From positions 762,001 to 826,000 of the forward strand of contig CP091137.1 of the NCBI GenBank assembly GCA_021582295.1: a DNA stretch of 64,000 nucleotides, given 5' to 3'. Position 1 is the stretch's first letter. The number at the start of each line of letters is the position of its first letter. Shown here in pieces: positions 18,171-27,244 of this stretch. The notes beneath the pieces are model-generated. The model worked only from the letters and a program-made list of their open reading frames with translations. It searched no databases and was not told the DNA's origin. Position numbers and translations under genes: made by a program. The DNA comes from Candidatus Thiovulum stygium (GTDB lineage: Bacteria > Campylobacterota > Campylobacteria > Campylobacterales > Thiovulaceae).

Positions 18171-18192
18171 GGAACAGCTAAAAAACTGTTCC
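18171..18192 (+). terminator. hairpin downstream of helical-repeat gene
   Basis: GGAACAG and CTGTTCC form a perfect 7-bp stem with an 8-nt A-rich loop, 30 bp after the stop. A near-match to the octamer (AATGAGGT, 18162) lies just before it. Likely terminator, though followed by few T. Confidence 0.5.
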
Positions 18193-18255
18193 GAAATTTG
18201 AAGAAGGGAGTGTTAAAAGAGCGGGTTAGTTGAGTTATAATAAATTAAGTTGTTT

Positions 18256-18555
18256 CTAATAACCATATTTGATTTTTATAAAATCTTCGTATCGTTGGAT
18301 TTTTAGATCAAGTTCATCAGCTTCTTTTTGTTTTCGAAGTTCATCAATTTGTTCTTTTAATTTTCGCATTTGATCCTCGTGTTCTTTTTGATCCTCGTGT
18401 TGTTTTTCTAATTCTTGTTGTTTAATACAATCATCATAATCGAGCATTTCTCTATCATAATATGGTTTCATTGGTTTGAAACAAAATCTAGCTTCCAATT
18501 GAACAGCAATTAAGCCAAAACTAGCAACTAATAAAGCAAAAACAAACTTTTTCAT
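18256..18555 (-). CDS. small secreted coiled-coil protein
   Basis: 99 residues. A clear signal peptide (KKFVFALLVASFGLIAV, ending near LEA) precedes a mature part with two Cys (RFCFKP, YDDCIKQ), which may form a disulfide. A strongly charged coiled coil follows (QEDQMRKLKEQIDELRKQKEAD-like, about residues 45-88). It has a good AAGGA ribosome site. No family recognised; probably periplasmic. Confidence 0.7.
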   Translation of the reverse strand: MKKFVFALLVASFGLIAVQLEARFCFKPMKPYYDREMLDYDDCIKQQELEKQHEDQKEHEDQMRKLKEQIDELRKQKEADELDLKIQRYEDFIKIKYGY

Positions 18556-18793
18556 AAAAGTTCCTTTAATTTTTATTTCTACTTATCAATTTCTAAGTTT
18601 AACTTTAAAAAATTAAACATTTGAAACATCTAGATTGAGCTTCAAAATAATATTATAAAAAAAAATTTTGTCAAATAGAGTTTTAAATATATTTTATTTA
18701 TAAATTTATTTATTGAATAGCCATTAAAAATATTTAAGAGATATATACTTTTTGCTCATGTCATGATTTCAAAAAAAATTAAAGGAAATTTAA

Positions 18794-19978
18794 ATGTTCA
18801 AACAGTTTTCAATTGATGGTGGAATTGTTGCTCCATCAGGTTTTTATGCTGACGGAATTCATGCAGGTTTGAAGAAAAATGCTCTTCTCGATATGGCTTT
18901 TATATATTCTCCTAAAATTGCAAATATTGGGGCTATTTTTACTAGCAACCGTTTTCAAGCTGGACCTCTTCGACATTTTCAAAAACATAATATTCGAGAG
19001 ACAAATTTTATCTTAATAAATTCTCGAAATGCTAATGCTATGACTGGTTCAAAAGGAATCGCTGATATCGAAAGTCTATTCGATCATTTATCTAAAAAGA
19101 TAAATTTACATAATCCAGTTATGAGTTCAACAGGTGTTATCGGAGTCTATTTGCCTCTTGAAAAATTAATCGCTGGTGCTGAACAGTTTGATTTAACAGC
19201 TAAAAATGGTGATCGAGCTGCTCGTGCAATTATGACCACTGATGCTTATAAAAAAGAGATTGCTATTCGAGTTGAACTTGAAAATGGTAAAAGTTATTCA
19301 GTTGGCGGAATGGCAAAAGGTGCTGGAATGATAAATCCTGCGATGGCAACAATGTTATGCTTTATAACAACAGATTTAGAGGTTTCTAGCGACGATTTGA
19401 CAAGATTGCTCCGAAAGAACACCCGAACCACTTTTAATGCTATCAGTGTTGATGGCGACACATCTACAAACGATACAGTTTTCGCAATTGCAAATGGTGA
19501 AGCAGGTTTTTATGACGAAGAATCTTTTGATTCGACACTTCAAATGATTATGAAATATCTTGCTCTTCAAATTGTTGCTGATGGCGAAGGTGCTAAAAAA
19601 TTAGTTAGTTTTCATGTTCGAGGTGCAAAAAGCGAAGCTGATGCTGAAAAAATTGCAAAAACTCTTGGCGATTCACTTTTAATTAAAACTGCACTTTTCG
19701 GAGAAGATCCAAATTGGGGTCGAATTGCAATGGGAATTGGTGCAAGTGGTGTTGAAGTTTCTGAAGAAAAATTATCAATAGCTTATGAAGATGTAAAAGT
19801 TTTCGAAAATGGCTTAAATCTATTTAATGCCGAAATTGAAGCTCGAGCTTATGCAATTATGAAACGAAAAGAATTTACAATTTATTGTGATCTTGGTCTT
19901 GGTGATGGCGAATTTAAAAGTTATGCCTGTGATCTTGGTTATGAATATGTAAAAATCAATGCTGATTATAGAACTTAA
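18794..19978 (+). CDS. argJ: bifunctional glutamate N-acetyltransferase / ornithine acetyltransferase
   Basis: 394 residues, the usual ArgJ length. The autocleavage region is GMAKGAGMINPAMATMLCF: the precursor splits before T186, whose free amino group becomes the nucleophile. Other signatures are MSSTGVIGVYLP, NAISVDGDTSTNDTV and GEDPNWGRIAMGIG. ArgJ transfers acetyl from N-acetylornithine to glutamate, giving cyclic arginine synthesis. It stands alone here, with its own AAAGGA ribosome site and a degenerate hairpin after it. Confidence 0.96.
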   Translation: MFKQFSIDGGIVAPSGFYADGIHAGLKKNALLDMAFIYSPKIANIGAIFTSNRFQAGPLRHFQKHNIRETNFILINSRNANAMTGSKGIADIESLFDHLSKKINLHNPVMSSTGVIGVYLPLEKLIAGAEQFDLTAKNGDRAARAIMTTDAYKKEIAIRVELENGKSYSVGGMAKGAGMINPAMATMLCFITTDLEVSSDDLTRLLRKNTRTTFNAISVDGDTSTNDTVFAIANGEAGFYDEESFDSTLQMIMKYLALQIVADGEGAKKLVSFHVRGAKSEADAEKIAKTLGDSLLIKTALFGEDPNWGRIAMGIGASGVEVSEEKLSIAYEDVKVFENGLNLFNAEIEARAYAIMKRKEFTIYCDLGLGDGEFKSYACDLGYEYVKINADYRT

Positions 19979-19998
19979 TTATAAAATATAAAATTTTT

Positions 19999-20029
19999 GA
20001 ATAATCTCATCATCGCGATAAGGTTATTC
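19999..20029 (+). terminator. hairpin after argJ, resembling a degraded octamer pair
   Basis: GAATAA and TTATTC frame an inner stem TCTCATC / GATAAGG with one mismatch and one G-T pair, loop ATCGC. The arms look like GATGAGGTT copies that have drifted. It lies 20 bp after argJ and is followed by an AT-rich run. Terminator by position. Confidence 0.5.
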
Positions 20030-20052
20030 AATTTTAGTTAAAATTATATTTT

Positions 20053-20060
20053 TATAAAAT
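20053..20060 (+). promoter_or_regulatory. candidate -10 of the Argonaute gene
   Basis: TATAAAAT lies 20 bp before the start codon at 20081, with an AGGAG ribosome site (20072-20076) between. With the argJ hairpin just upstream, the Argonaute is likely transcribed on its own. Confidence 0.35.
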
Positions 20061-20080
20061 ACAAGTAATTTAGGAGTCAA

Positions 20081-21967
20081 ATGTCTTATTCTTCAACATT
20101 ATTTAAAGTAAAATTTCAAAATGAAAATAGTTTTCATTTACACGGCAAAGAATCCGAAGAGCTTTATAAACTTTTTAAAGACGATCAACAACTTAATCAA
20201 CTGTTCGATGAACGACAACTTAAAGATTTAACTCTATTTCGACAATTGGAATATACACAAGAACAAAATGAAAAAAATTTGATTTCAATTGGTTTGAAGT
20301 CAAGACAGATAGGCAAAACTTTAACAGGCAATGAATATTTTGAAGATCAAACTCTCTTTAATGTTTTATCAAAAAGTATAATTAAAATAACAGCTAGAGA
20401 TTGGAATTCGTTTTCACCTGAAAAAATTGAAGATACAAAAAATTATATAATGCAAAAATATCCTCAACATATAGATAAGGTAAGAAATATAAAACCTACT
20501 AAATATTTATATACTAATTATTTTTTTGACAAAAAGAGTAAAGAGAGCAAAAATAATAAATTTATCTATTTCCCTCAATTTCTTAAAGAGCTTTCTGAAC
20601 ATAGCGATGATAAAAATCGAGAGATTCAAGCTTTTCAGACTTTAAAACCAAATGAACGATTTTCAATTTTAGAGCGAGAATGGAAATCTAAAATTAGTCC
20701 TATTTTGAAAAAACATAACATTAAATTAGAATCATTTAATGATTTTAATAAAATCGAATCTCCTACTTTTCTTCTTGGAAATAATCGTCCTTGGAAAAAA
20801 TATAAATTTGATTCACTTGTTGATGGCATAAAACAGTTAGGTTTATTTTATAATAATCGAAATATGCATAATATTGTAATTGTAGATGCTACTGGCAACA
20901 GAAAAATCTATCATAGTATTATTAAAGATAAATTTAAAAAAGAACTTGCAAATTACATAAAATCTTATAAATTAGATGCTACTATCGAAACAACATATTT
21001 TGATTACGGTTTTAATATTAATCGTCATTCAATTGAAGCTCGAATGGGTGAAAAGTTTATACATTATATAAATAATAGTTATGGATTTGATAATTTTATG
21101 CCTATTATTATACATTCTTCTCAAAACAATTTATCTGATTTAATTTATAATGCTATTAAAAATACTTTACATGATAAAAGAATGCCTTCACAATTTGTAT
21201 CTATCGAAACAATTCAAAACTCAAAGAAATTGGAAAATGCTTTTCCAAATATAATTTTAGGACTTTTTAGCAAATTTGGAAATATTCCATATGTTTTACA
21301 AGACACTAAAAAAGTTGTAGATTTTTTCGTAGGTTATGATGTTTCGCGAGATAAAGTAAATGGAAATGTGCGAAATTATGCTGGAGGAACATATTTTTTT
21401 AATCCACAAGGTACATTTCATAAATTTTTTGATTTTTATCCTGATGGTGAAAAATTACGAGAGCATGAAGTTAAAAAAGTTTTTCCACCAGATTTTTTAA
21501 GAGGCAAACGAATTATTATTCATAGAGATGGCGACAAACATATAAATGAAGTTGAAGCTTTAATGAACTATTTTAAAGTATATGATATTAAAGCTCATAT
21601 CGTTTATATAACTAAAAGTTCAATTGCAAGAATTTTCAAAAAAAGTGAAACTGGAACTCGAGAAAATCCTGAAAAAGGTATCTGGTTTCAATATAGCGAA
21701 AATAAAGTAATGATGGTTACATCTGATAGTAAAATTGGAACAAAACAACCTTTGAAAATTGAATATTTAGTTTTAAATGATGATATGCGATTTGAAATTA
21801 AAGATATAGTTAAACAAATAAATGACTTAAGTTATTTATATTATGGTTCTATTGGAGACACAAATTTACCAATTACAACTTATTCATCGCATAAAATTTC
21901 AAAAATGATGAAACATGGCATCTCTTTCGAGAATATAAAAATAGAAAATATCTATTTTTGGATTTAA
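20081..21967 (+). CDS. prokaryotic Argonaute (PIWI-domain nuclease)
   Basis: 628 residues. The C-terminal PIWI domain shows all four expected catalytic positions: D420 (FFVGYDVSRDK), the glutamate finger E457 (FYPDGEKL), D483 (IIIHRDGDKH) and H604 (TNLPITTYSSHKIS), a DEDH set consistent with active slicing. The MID domain (about 260-405) has the usual pattern: LIYNAIKNTL, MPSQFVSIET, LFSKFGNIPYVL. Y356, K360, Q371 and K398 are candidates for guide 5'-end binding. About 255 residues precede the MID, enough for N and PAZ-like domains. Argonautes use short guides to cut invading nucleic acid. No Cas or other defence gene is adjacent; neighbours are argJ and hemL. Guide type cannot be read from sequence. 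Confidence 0.92.
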   Translation: MSYSSTLFKVKFQNENSFHLHGKESEELYKLFKDDQQLNQLFDERQLKDLTLFRQLEYTQEQNEKNLISIGLKSRQIGKTLTGNEYFEDQTLFNVLSKSIIKITARDWNSFSPEKIEDTKNYIMQKYPQHIDKVRNIKPTKYLYTNYFFDKKSKESKNNKFIYFPQFLKELSEHSDDKNREIQAFQTLKPNERFSILEREWKSKISPILKKHNIKLESFNDFNKIESPTFLLGNNRPWKKYKFDSLVDGIKQLGLFYNNRNMHNIVIVDATGNRKIYHSIIKDKFKKELANYIKSYKLDATIETTYFDYGFNINRHSIEARMGEKFIHYINNSYGFDNFMPIIIHSSQNNLSDLIYNAIKNTLHDKRMPSQFVSIETIQNSKKLENAFPNIILGLFSKFGNIPYVLQDTKKVVDFFVGYDVSRDKVNGNVRNYAGGTYFFNPQGTFHKFFDFYPDGEKLREHEVKKVFPPDFLRGKRIIIHRDGDKHINEVEALMNYFKVYDIKAHIVYITKSSIARIFKKSETGTRENPEKGIWFQYSENKVMMVTSDSKIGTKQPLKIEYLVLNDDMRFEIKDIVKQINDLSYLYYGSIGDTNLPITTYSSHKISKMMKHGISFENIKIENIYFWI

Positions 21968-22034
21968 CGGAGTAAAACTAAACGAAGTTTTTCAATACTT
22001 TTTGCTAGAATTCTCAAAAAAGGATCTATAAAAT

Positions 22035-23330
22035 ATGAATTTTGCAAACAGTATTGAAGCTTTTGAAAGAGCGAAAAAATCAATTCCTGGCGGTGTCAAT
22101 TCACCAGTTAGAGCATTTTCTAGTGTTGGTGGAACTCCACCATTTATTGCACGAGGCGAAGGTGCTTATCTCATCGATATCGACGGCAATAAATTTATAG
22201 ATTATATTCAAAGTTGGGGACCATTAATTTTGGGACATAGCAATGAACGAGTTATTAATAAATTAAAAGATGCTGTTTATCGTGGTTTTAGTTATGGAGC
22301 TCCAACTGTTGCTGAAACTGAACTCGCAGAAAAAATAAAATATTTATTTCCACATGTTGAACTTTTAAGATTTGTTAGTTCTGGAACTGAAGCCGTTATG
22401 AGTGCAATTCGAGTTGCTCGAGGTTATACAAATAAAAATGATATTATAAAATTTGAAGGAAACTATCATGGACATAGTGATTCATTACTTGTTAAAGCTG
22501 GAAGTGGTGCAACAACTTTTGGTTCGCCAAGTTCCGCTGGAGTTCCTGAAAGTTTTACAAAACATACATATTTAGCTAAATATAATAATATTCAAAGTGT
22601 TAAAAATGCATTTGAATCTAGTCAAACTAATTCTGGTGGTATCGCTTGTGTAATTATTGAACCAATTGCAGGAAATATGGGACTTGTTCCAGCTGAATTA
22701 GAATTTCTTCAAGAATTACGAACTTTATGTGATAAAAATAGTGCTGTTCTTATTTTTGATGAGGTTATGAGCGGTTTTCGTGCTGATTTGCGAGGTGCTT
22801 TTGGTTTAACAAATATAAAAGCTGATCTAATTACTTTTGGAAAAGTTATCGGTGGTGGTATGCCTGTTGGTGCTTTTGGAGGTCGTGCTGACATTATGCA
22901 AAAACTTTCACCTCTCGGAAATGTTTATCAAGCTGGAACTCTTTCAGGAAATCCTCTTGCAATGGCTGTTGGCAATGAAACACTTGATATTTTATTAGAA
23001 AATCAAAATATTTATAAAATTTTAAATAGTCGTGCTGAAACTTTAATGAACGGTTTTAAAAAATCTGCTGATAAAAATAGAATTCCACTTCAAATTGATG
23101 TTCGCGGTTCAATGTTTGGTTTCTTTTTTAATTCTCAAAAAGTTAAAAATTTTGATGATGCTTTAAAATCTGATACTGTTAGATTTGCAAAATTTTATAG
23201 AGCAATGTTAGAACTAGGTATATATTTAGCACCTTCACAATTCGAAGCAGGTTTTATTTCTGTTTCAATTGATGAAAATATTATTCAAGAAACTATTGCA
23301 AAAGCTGATGAGGTGATGGCAAACCTTTGA
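22035..23330 (+). CDS. hemL: glutamate-1-semialdehyde 2,1-aminomutase
   Basis: 431 residues, full length. Signatures: [31 protein letters not shown], and the PLP-binding lysine K270 in [17 protein letters not shown]. It converts glutamate-1-semialdehyde to 5-aminolevulinate in C5-pathway tetrapyrrole synthesis. A TGCTAGAAT extended -10 lies at 22003-22011. Its stop overlaps the coaD start, so the two are probably translationally coupled. Two GATGAGGT octamers lie inside (FDEVMSG, ADEVMAN). Confidence 0.97.
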   Translation: MNFANSIEAFERAKKSIPGGVNSPVRAFSSVGGTPPFIARGEGAYLIDIDGNKFIDYIQSWGPLILGHSNERVINKLKDAVYRGFSYGAPTVAETELAEKIKYLFPHVELLRFVSSGTEAVMSAIRVARGYTNKNDIIKFEGNYHGHSDSLLVKAGSGATTFGSPSSAGVPESFTKHTYLAKYNNIQSVKNAFESSQTNSGGIACVIIEPIAGNMGLVPAELEFLQELRTLCDKNSAVLIFDEVMSGFRADLRGAFGLTNIKADLITFGKVIGGGMPVGAFGGRADIMQKLSPLGNVYQAGTLSGNPLAMAVGNETLDILLENQNIYKILNSRAETLMNGFKKSADKNRIPLQIDVRGSMFGFFFNSQKVKNFDDALKSDTVRFAKFYRAMLELGIYLAPSQFEAGFISVSIDENIIQETIAKADEVMANL

Positions 23331-23818
23331 ATAATTTAATAAAAAATAAAAAAATAGCTATATATTCAGGCACTTTTGATCCAATTACAAATGGACATAT
23401 GAACATCATTGAAAGAAGTCTTGAAATTTTTGATGAATTAATTTTGGCAATTGCTGAATCTCGAGAAAAAAGTTGCATGTTTTCGTTGCAACAACGAGAA
23501 GAGATGGCAATTTTATCAACAGAAAAATTTAGTCGAGTTAAAATTAAATCGTTTCGTGGCTTATTAGTTGATTTTTTAAAAGATGAAAATATAAGTATAG
23601 TTATACGAGGTTTAAGAAACGGAGTAGATTTTGAATATGAAAGAAATATGCATTATGCAAATAAATCACTATATTCAGATATTGAGACTATATATTTAAA
23701 TTCTAAACTCGAAGATAGTTTTGTCAGTTCTTCGGTTGTTAGAACACTAATCAGATATAATGGCAATATAGATCATCTCGTGCCAAATGAGGTGATAAAA
23801 TATATAAATTCAAAATAA
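23327..23818 (+). CDS. coaD: phosphopantetheine adenylyltransferase
   Basis: 163 residues. Nucleotidyltransferase motif [15 protein letters not shown] (the TxGH site), later [16 protein letters not shown] and FVSSSVVR. It catalyses the fourth step of coenzyme A synthesis, 4'-phosphopantetheine plus ATP to dephospho-CoA. The start is TTG (23327), overlapping the hemL TGA in TTTGA, a tight coupling. Confidence 0.97.
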   Translation: MNNLIKNKKIAIYSGTFDPITNGHMNIIERSLEIFDELILAIAESREKSCMFSLQQREEMAILSTEKFSRVKIKSFRGLLVDFLKDENISIVIRGLRNGVDFEYERNMHYANKSLYSDIETIYLNSKLEDSFVSSSVVRTLIRYNGNIDHLVPNEVIKYINSK

Positions 23819-23834
23819 AAAAATAGCGAAAAAT

Positions 23835-24479
23835 ATGTCTAAAATTTTAACTGATCAAGAATTACAAGAATTACTAGACGAATCTATAGATAAAAGTTCT
23901 GATCCTAAAGATGCTTTTATCGATACGATAAATCCATATAAATATATTGAACTTAATAGTAATGCACTTGCATTTGATCGAATTCATCGAGCTTTAAATA
24001 GAAATATAAAAATGACTCTAGTTTTTGGTTCGCCCGGAACTGGAAAAAGTATGTTTTTAAGTCGTTTAAATAACGATTTACTTGTAAGTGGAAAAACTTC
24101 TATTTTAATTTCAACTCCTATTCTTGACGATGAAGAACTTTTTCAAACTATATCATTTGAAATATATAAAAACTCTTCTGATGGCATTATTCCAAGAGGC
24201 TTTAATGCTCTTTCTGAAGCTTTTGTAAAACGAAAAGAATTTTTATTAGAAATGAAACCTATTTTATTACTCGATGAAGCTCAATTATATTCTAATGCTA
24301 CTCTCGAAAAAATTAGAATTTTGTCTGATACTGAAATTTTACGAGTTATTTTTGCTGTTCATAAATTACGAGAAGAAAATATTTTCACAAAAGAACATTT
24401 TAAAAGTAGAATTTGGGAACGAATCGAATTAACAAATGCTTCTGTAAATGAATTAAAAGCTTATATTCAAAAAAATTAA
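23835..24479 (+). CDS. MshM/ExeA/CtsP-like AAA ATPase, N-terminal part
   Basis: 214 residues: AAA core with Walker A GSPGTGKS and Walker B ILLLDEAQ, ending at the family motif NELKAYIQ. ATPases of this type serve type II secretion or type IV pilus-like machines; in Campylobacter, CtsP is part of natural transformation. The frame ends at a run of seven A (CAA AAA AAT TAA). One more A, or a -1 slip on A AAA AAT, continues directly into the ORF at 24479 (YIQKKLMSISML). That suggests one gene spanning 23835-25569 with further breaks. Confidence 0.75.
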   Translation: MSKILTDQELQELLDESIDKSSDPKDAFIDTINPYKYIELNSNALAFDRIHRALNRNIKMTLVFGSPGTGKSMFLSRLNNDLLVSGKTSILISTPILDDEELFQTISFEIYKNSSDGIIPRGFNALSEAFVKRKEFLLEMKPILLLDEAQLYSNATLEKIRILSDTEILRVIFAVHKLREENIFTKEHFKSRIWERIELTNASVNELKAYIQKN

Positions 24480-25141
24480 TGAGTATTTCTATGTTAGCTC
24501 TTGCTGATCAATTTACAGTTGGAGTTGTAAAAATTATTCATAATATTACTGGTGGAAATTATCGAGTTACGAATAATTTATTATATACATATTTTTTAAA
24601 TTATCCTCAAATATATAAAGAAGATTATCATAATAATCAAAGATTAATTGTTCGTCGCAAAGAAATAGAAGTTTCAGCAATCCAAATTGGTTTTTTAATA
24701 ATTCTAAATAGTGGCAATATTGATTTACGATATCTTCCTGCTATTGAACAACTTTGGGTTAAATGGAGAAGAAAACAGATATATAAATATTTTATATATT
24801 TTTCAATTCCAATAATACTCGGTTATGGAGGTCATTTTTATTTATCTTTAACTCCTGAAGATAAAATTGCAATTAGAACAAAATTAGATCAAGAAGATAT
24901 TAAATTAAAACCAGATAATAATAAACAGGATAAAAATCTTAGTTTTCCAGCTGTTAAATATAGCGATATTATTGAAAAAGATAGTTTAAATATAAATAAT
25001 AGTATAAATACAACTTCTGATTCTGATCAAAATTTAAATTTACTTGAACTTGAGCCTATCGATATTATTGAATTAAGAAAATCTTCTGATGAAAATAAAA
25101 ATGAACAAAATTCTGAAATCAAAACTGGTGAAAAATTATAA
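24479..25141 (+). CDS. MshM/CtsP-like ATPase, C-terminal continuation
   Basis: 220 residues. It starts at ATG within the upstream stop (TAATG), so coupled re-initiation is possible. The first part is the AAA lid (IIHNITGGNYRVTNNLLYTYFL), matching the 'SGG-PR-IN' element of MshM/ExeA proteins. A membrane helix (YKYFIYFSIPIILGYGGHF) then a charged periplasmic-type linker follow. The frame ends at a TAA (25139-25141), but the same frame continues coding-like sequence downstream. Confidence 0.6.
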   Translation: MSISMLALADQFTVGVVKIIHNITGGNYRVTNNLLYTYFLNYPQIYKEDYHNNQRLIVRRKEIEVSAIQIGFLIILNSGNIDLRYLPAIEQLWVKWRRKQIYKYFIYFSIPIILGYGGHFYLSLTPEDKIAIRTKLDQEDIKLKPDNNKQDKNLSFPAVKYSDIIEKDSLNINNSINTTSDSDQNLNLLELEPIDIIELRKSSDENKNEQNSEIKTGEKL

Positions 25142-25569
25142 CCCAACAATATTGAAAAAAATAATATTAATGATGGATCTAAAAATATAGCTTTAGATGA
25201 ACTTGGAATTGATATTCGTGTTTTTACAAAACCAGTTGAACTAAATCCAAAATTTGATAAATTAGATGGAGAATTGCCAAATTTTAAAGAAAAAAGTTTA
25301 AACGAGAAATTGATGAAAAACGAACAACTTTTGATAAAAATTTTAATACAACTTTAGGTATAGAACTATTAAAAGATTATATAAAATTACGAGAATATAA
25401 TAATATATGGAGTATTGCTCAAAAATTAAATGAACTTGATAAAAGTTTGCAAGAACCATATTTTGCTATTTATAAAATCTTAATAAAAGAGGATTTAAAA
25501 GAAGATGCAAAAAAAATAATTTCTGGTTGTCCTGAATGTATTTTTGAAAATTTAAAACAAAGTGATTAA
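25142..25569 (+). pseudogene. remnant C-terminal part of the MshM/CtsP-like gene
   Basis: After the in-frame TAA at 25139 the same frame stays open (NNIEKNNINDGSKNIALDEL) to a TAG near 25360. Adding one A to the six-A run near 25290 switches to a frame reading KREIDEKRTTFDKNFN, then GIELLKDYIKLREYNNIWS, to a stop at 25569. The last part looks like a helical TPR-type tail with two Cys (SGCPECIF). This is coding-like sequence broken by one nonsense codon and one poly(A) frameshift. Confidence 0.5.
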
Positions 25570-25604
25570 TTTTATTATCTAAATAATTTAAATTTTGATA
25601 TTTA

Positions 25605-25610
25605 TATTAT
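25605..25610 (+). promoter_or_regulatory. candidate -10 of rnpB
   Basis: TATTAT hexamer about 7-10 bp before the expected 5' end of RNase P RNA. Confidence 0.35.
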
Positions 25611-25616
25611 TTATGT

Positions 25617-25972
25617 CAAAATTTGCAAAGCAGAATGGAAATAACTGCTTGAAAATTTATAATTTTTAAGAGGAAAGTCCGAGCTATAGTGGAACAGGGT
25701 TCTATCTAACAGATAGCCGTCGTGAGATGCGGGAAAGTGTAACAGAAAGCAAACCGCCATTTATTTTATAAAATGGCAAGGGTGAAACGGTGAGGTAAGA
25801 GCTTACCAGTCTTTTAAGCAATTAAAAGAGCTTTATAAACCCAACCCATAGCAAGATAGATTTGGTACAAGTTCCACATTCAAAAAAAAATCTATCGCTG
25901 GAACTCGGTTGTGAAACAGAGTGTAGATAAATAGTTATTCTCGACAGAACTCGGCTTATACCATTCTGCTAA
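25617..25972 (+). ncRNA. rnpB: RNase P RNA (bacterial type A)
   Basis: Core signatures in order: GAGGAAAGTCCGAGC (25669-25684 region), ACAGAAAGCAAACCGCC, GGGTGAAACGGTGAGGTAAG followed by GCTTACCAG, and ACAGAACTCGGCTTATA near the end. The terminal helix is visible: GCAGAATGG (25630-25638) pairs perfectly with CCATTCTGC (25961-25969). It is the catalytic RNA that matures tRNA 5' ends. It is convergent with the lolE-like gene, ending about 6 bp from that gene's stop. Confidence 0.95.
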
Positions 25973-25977
25973 TTCTT

Positions 25978-27228
25978 TTATTCGTTTTTTAATACTTTAA
26001 TAATATCTATTTGACTAGCTTTTCTTGCAGGATATATAGCTGAAACTATTACAATTATGACAGCACCGATTAAAATCGAAATGAAATCAGTTCCACTTAA
26101 TTCAAGTGGCAAATGTGAAGTTCCATAAATATCAGCGGGAAGCGAAATAATATCAAAATGGCTTAATATAAAAACTCCAAAAAGTCCTAAAAGAGTTCCA
26201 AAAATAATTCCGCTAATTCCTACAACAATACCTAAATATAAAAATGTTCGTCTAATTTCTCGATCAGTTGCTCCCATTGAAACAAGTAAAGCTATTTCAC
26301 TTCTTCGATTCATGACAGTCATTAATAACGAACTTATAATATTTACAGAAGCTATTAAAATAATTAACATTAAAACTATAAATAAAGCTCGTTTTTCCAT
26401 TTCAAGTGCTGAAAAAAGATTTCCATTTTGTTCCCACCAACCAACAACTCGATAATTATCAGATAAATGTTGAGATAATTTCTTATGATCTATTAGTGGA
26501 TTTTCGCTAAAAATATGAATTCCGTGATAATGATCTTCTGCCATTCCAAGAACTTTTTGAAGAGAAACTAATTCAGAAAAATGATAAGTTTCATCATAGG
26601 AACTTAAACCAGAATTAAAACCTCCGACGAGTTCAAATTTTTTTATTTTTGGAGTTGAAGTAAGTCCAGCGGGTTCAACTTCAGTAAAAATATAGGTAAT
26701 TTTTTTGTTTAAAGGAATTTGAGTATCTTCAATAAATTTTTTACCTGTGATAACAAAAAAAGAATCACTTTTATTTATATTATCTTGATTTATTTTTAAA
26801 GCTTTATTTATATTATCTTGATTTATTTTTAAAGCTTGATCAATAACTGGATTTATTTTTTTTTCAAGATTAAAATCGACACCAAATAAAAAACCGCCTC
26901 GCATTTCACGACCATATTTTGCAACAACACTTGAAACAACATAAGGACTAATTTTAGCTTCAGGTATAATTTTTTTTATAGAATTAACTCCAATAGTATC
27001 AACATAATCTGATGAGGTTGATACAACTGTTAAAGGATAATTCATAATTGATAATCTATTTTGCAATTCTCGATCAAATCCGTTCATAATGCTCATCGCA
27101 ATAATTAAAACCATTACTCCGAGAGTGATTCCGATAAATGCCAAAATTGCTGACAATGATATAAAAGGTTGATCTCTATCAAATCGCAGATATCTTCTGA
27201 CAAAAAATAAAACTAATTTTTTATTCAT
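25978..27228 (-). CDS. lolE: LolC/LolE-type ABC transporter permease
   Basis: 416 residues. MacB/LolCE topology: an N-terminal helix (LAFIGITLGVMVLIIAMSIMNGF), a periplasmic domain of about 200 residues, then three C-terminal helices with the motif RRSEIALLVSMGATDREIRR. It exports lipoproteins from the inner membrane with LolD ATPase. No lolD is adjacent, and LolC versus LolE cannot be separated by eye. The periplasmic domain holds an exact duplication of an 11-residue segment (ALKINQDNINK). Confidence 0.88.
   Translation of the reverse strand: MNKKLVLFFVRRYLRFDRDQPFISLSAILAFIGITLGVMVLIIAMSIMNGFDRELQNRLSIMNYPLTVVSTSSDYVDTIGVNSIKKIIPEAKISPYVVSSVVAKYGREMRGGFLFGVDFNLEKKINPVIDQALKINQDNINKALKINQDNINKSDSFFVITGKKFIEDTQIPLNKKITYIFTEVEPAGLTSTPKIKKFELVGGFNSGLSSYDETYHFSELVSLQKVLGMAEDHYHGIHIFSENPLIDHKKLSQHLSDNYRVVGWWEQNGNLFSALEMEKRALFIVLMLIILIASVNIISSLLMTVMNRRSEIALLVSMGATDREIRRTFLYLGIVVGISGIIFGTLLGLFGVFILSHFDIISLPADIYGTSHLPLELSGTDFISILIGAVIIVIVSAIYPARKASQIDIIKVLKNE
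26770..26835 (-). repeat. 33-bp direct tandem duplication inside lolE-like gene
   Basis: Two adjacent copies of a 33-bp unit encode ALKINQDNINK twice. The copies look identical at DNA level, so the duplication is recent and frame-preserving. Confidence 0.85.
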
Positions 27229-27244
27229 TAATTAATAAAACTTT

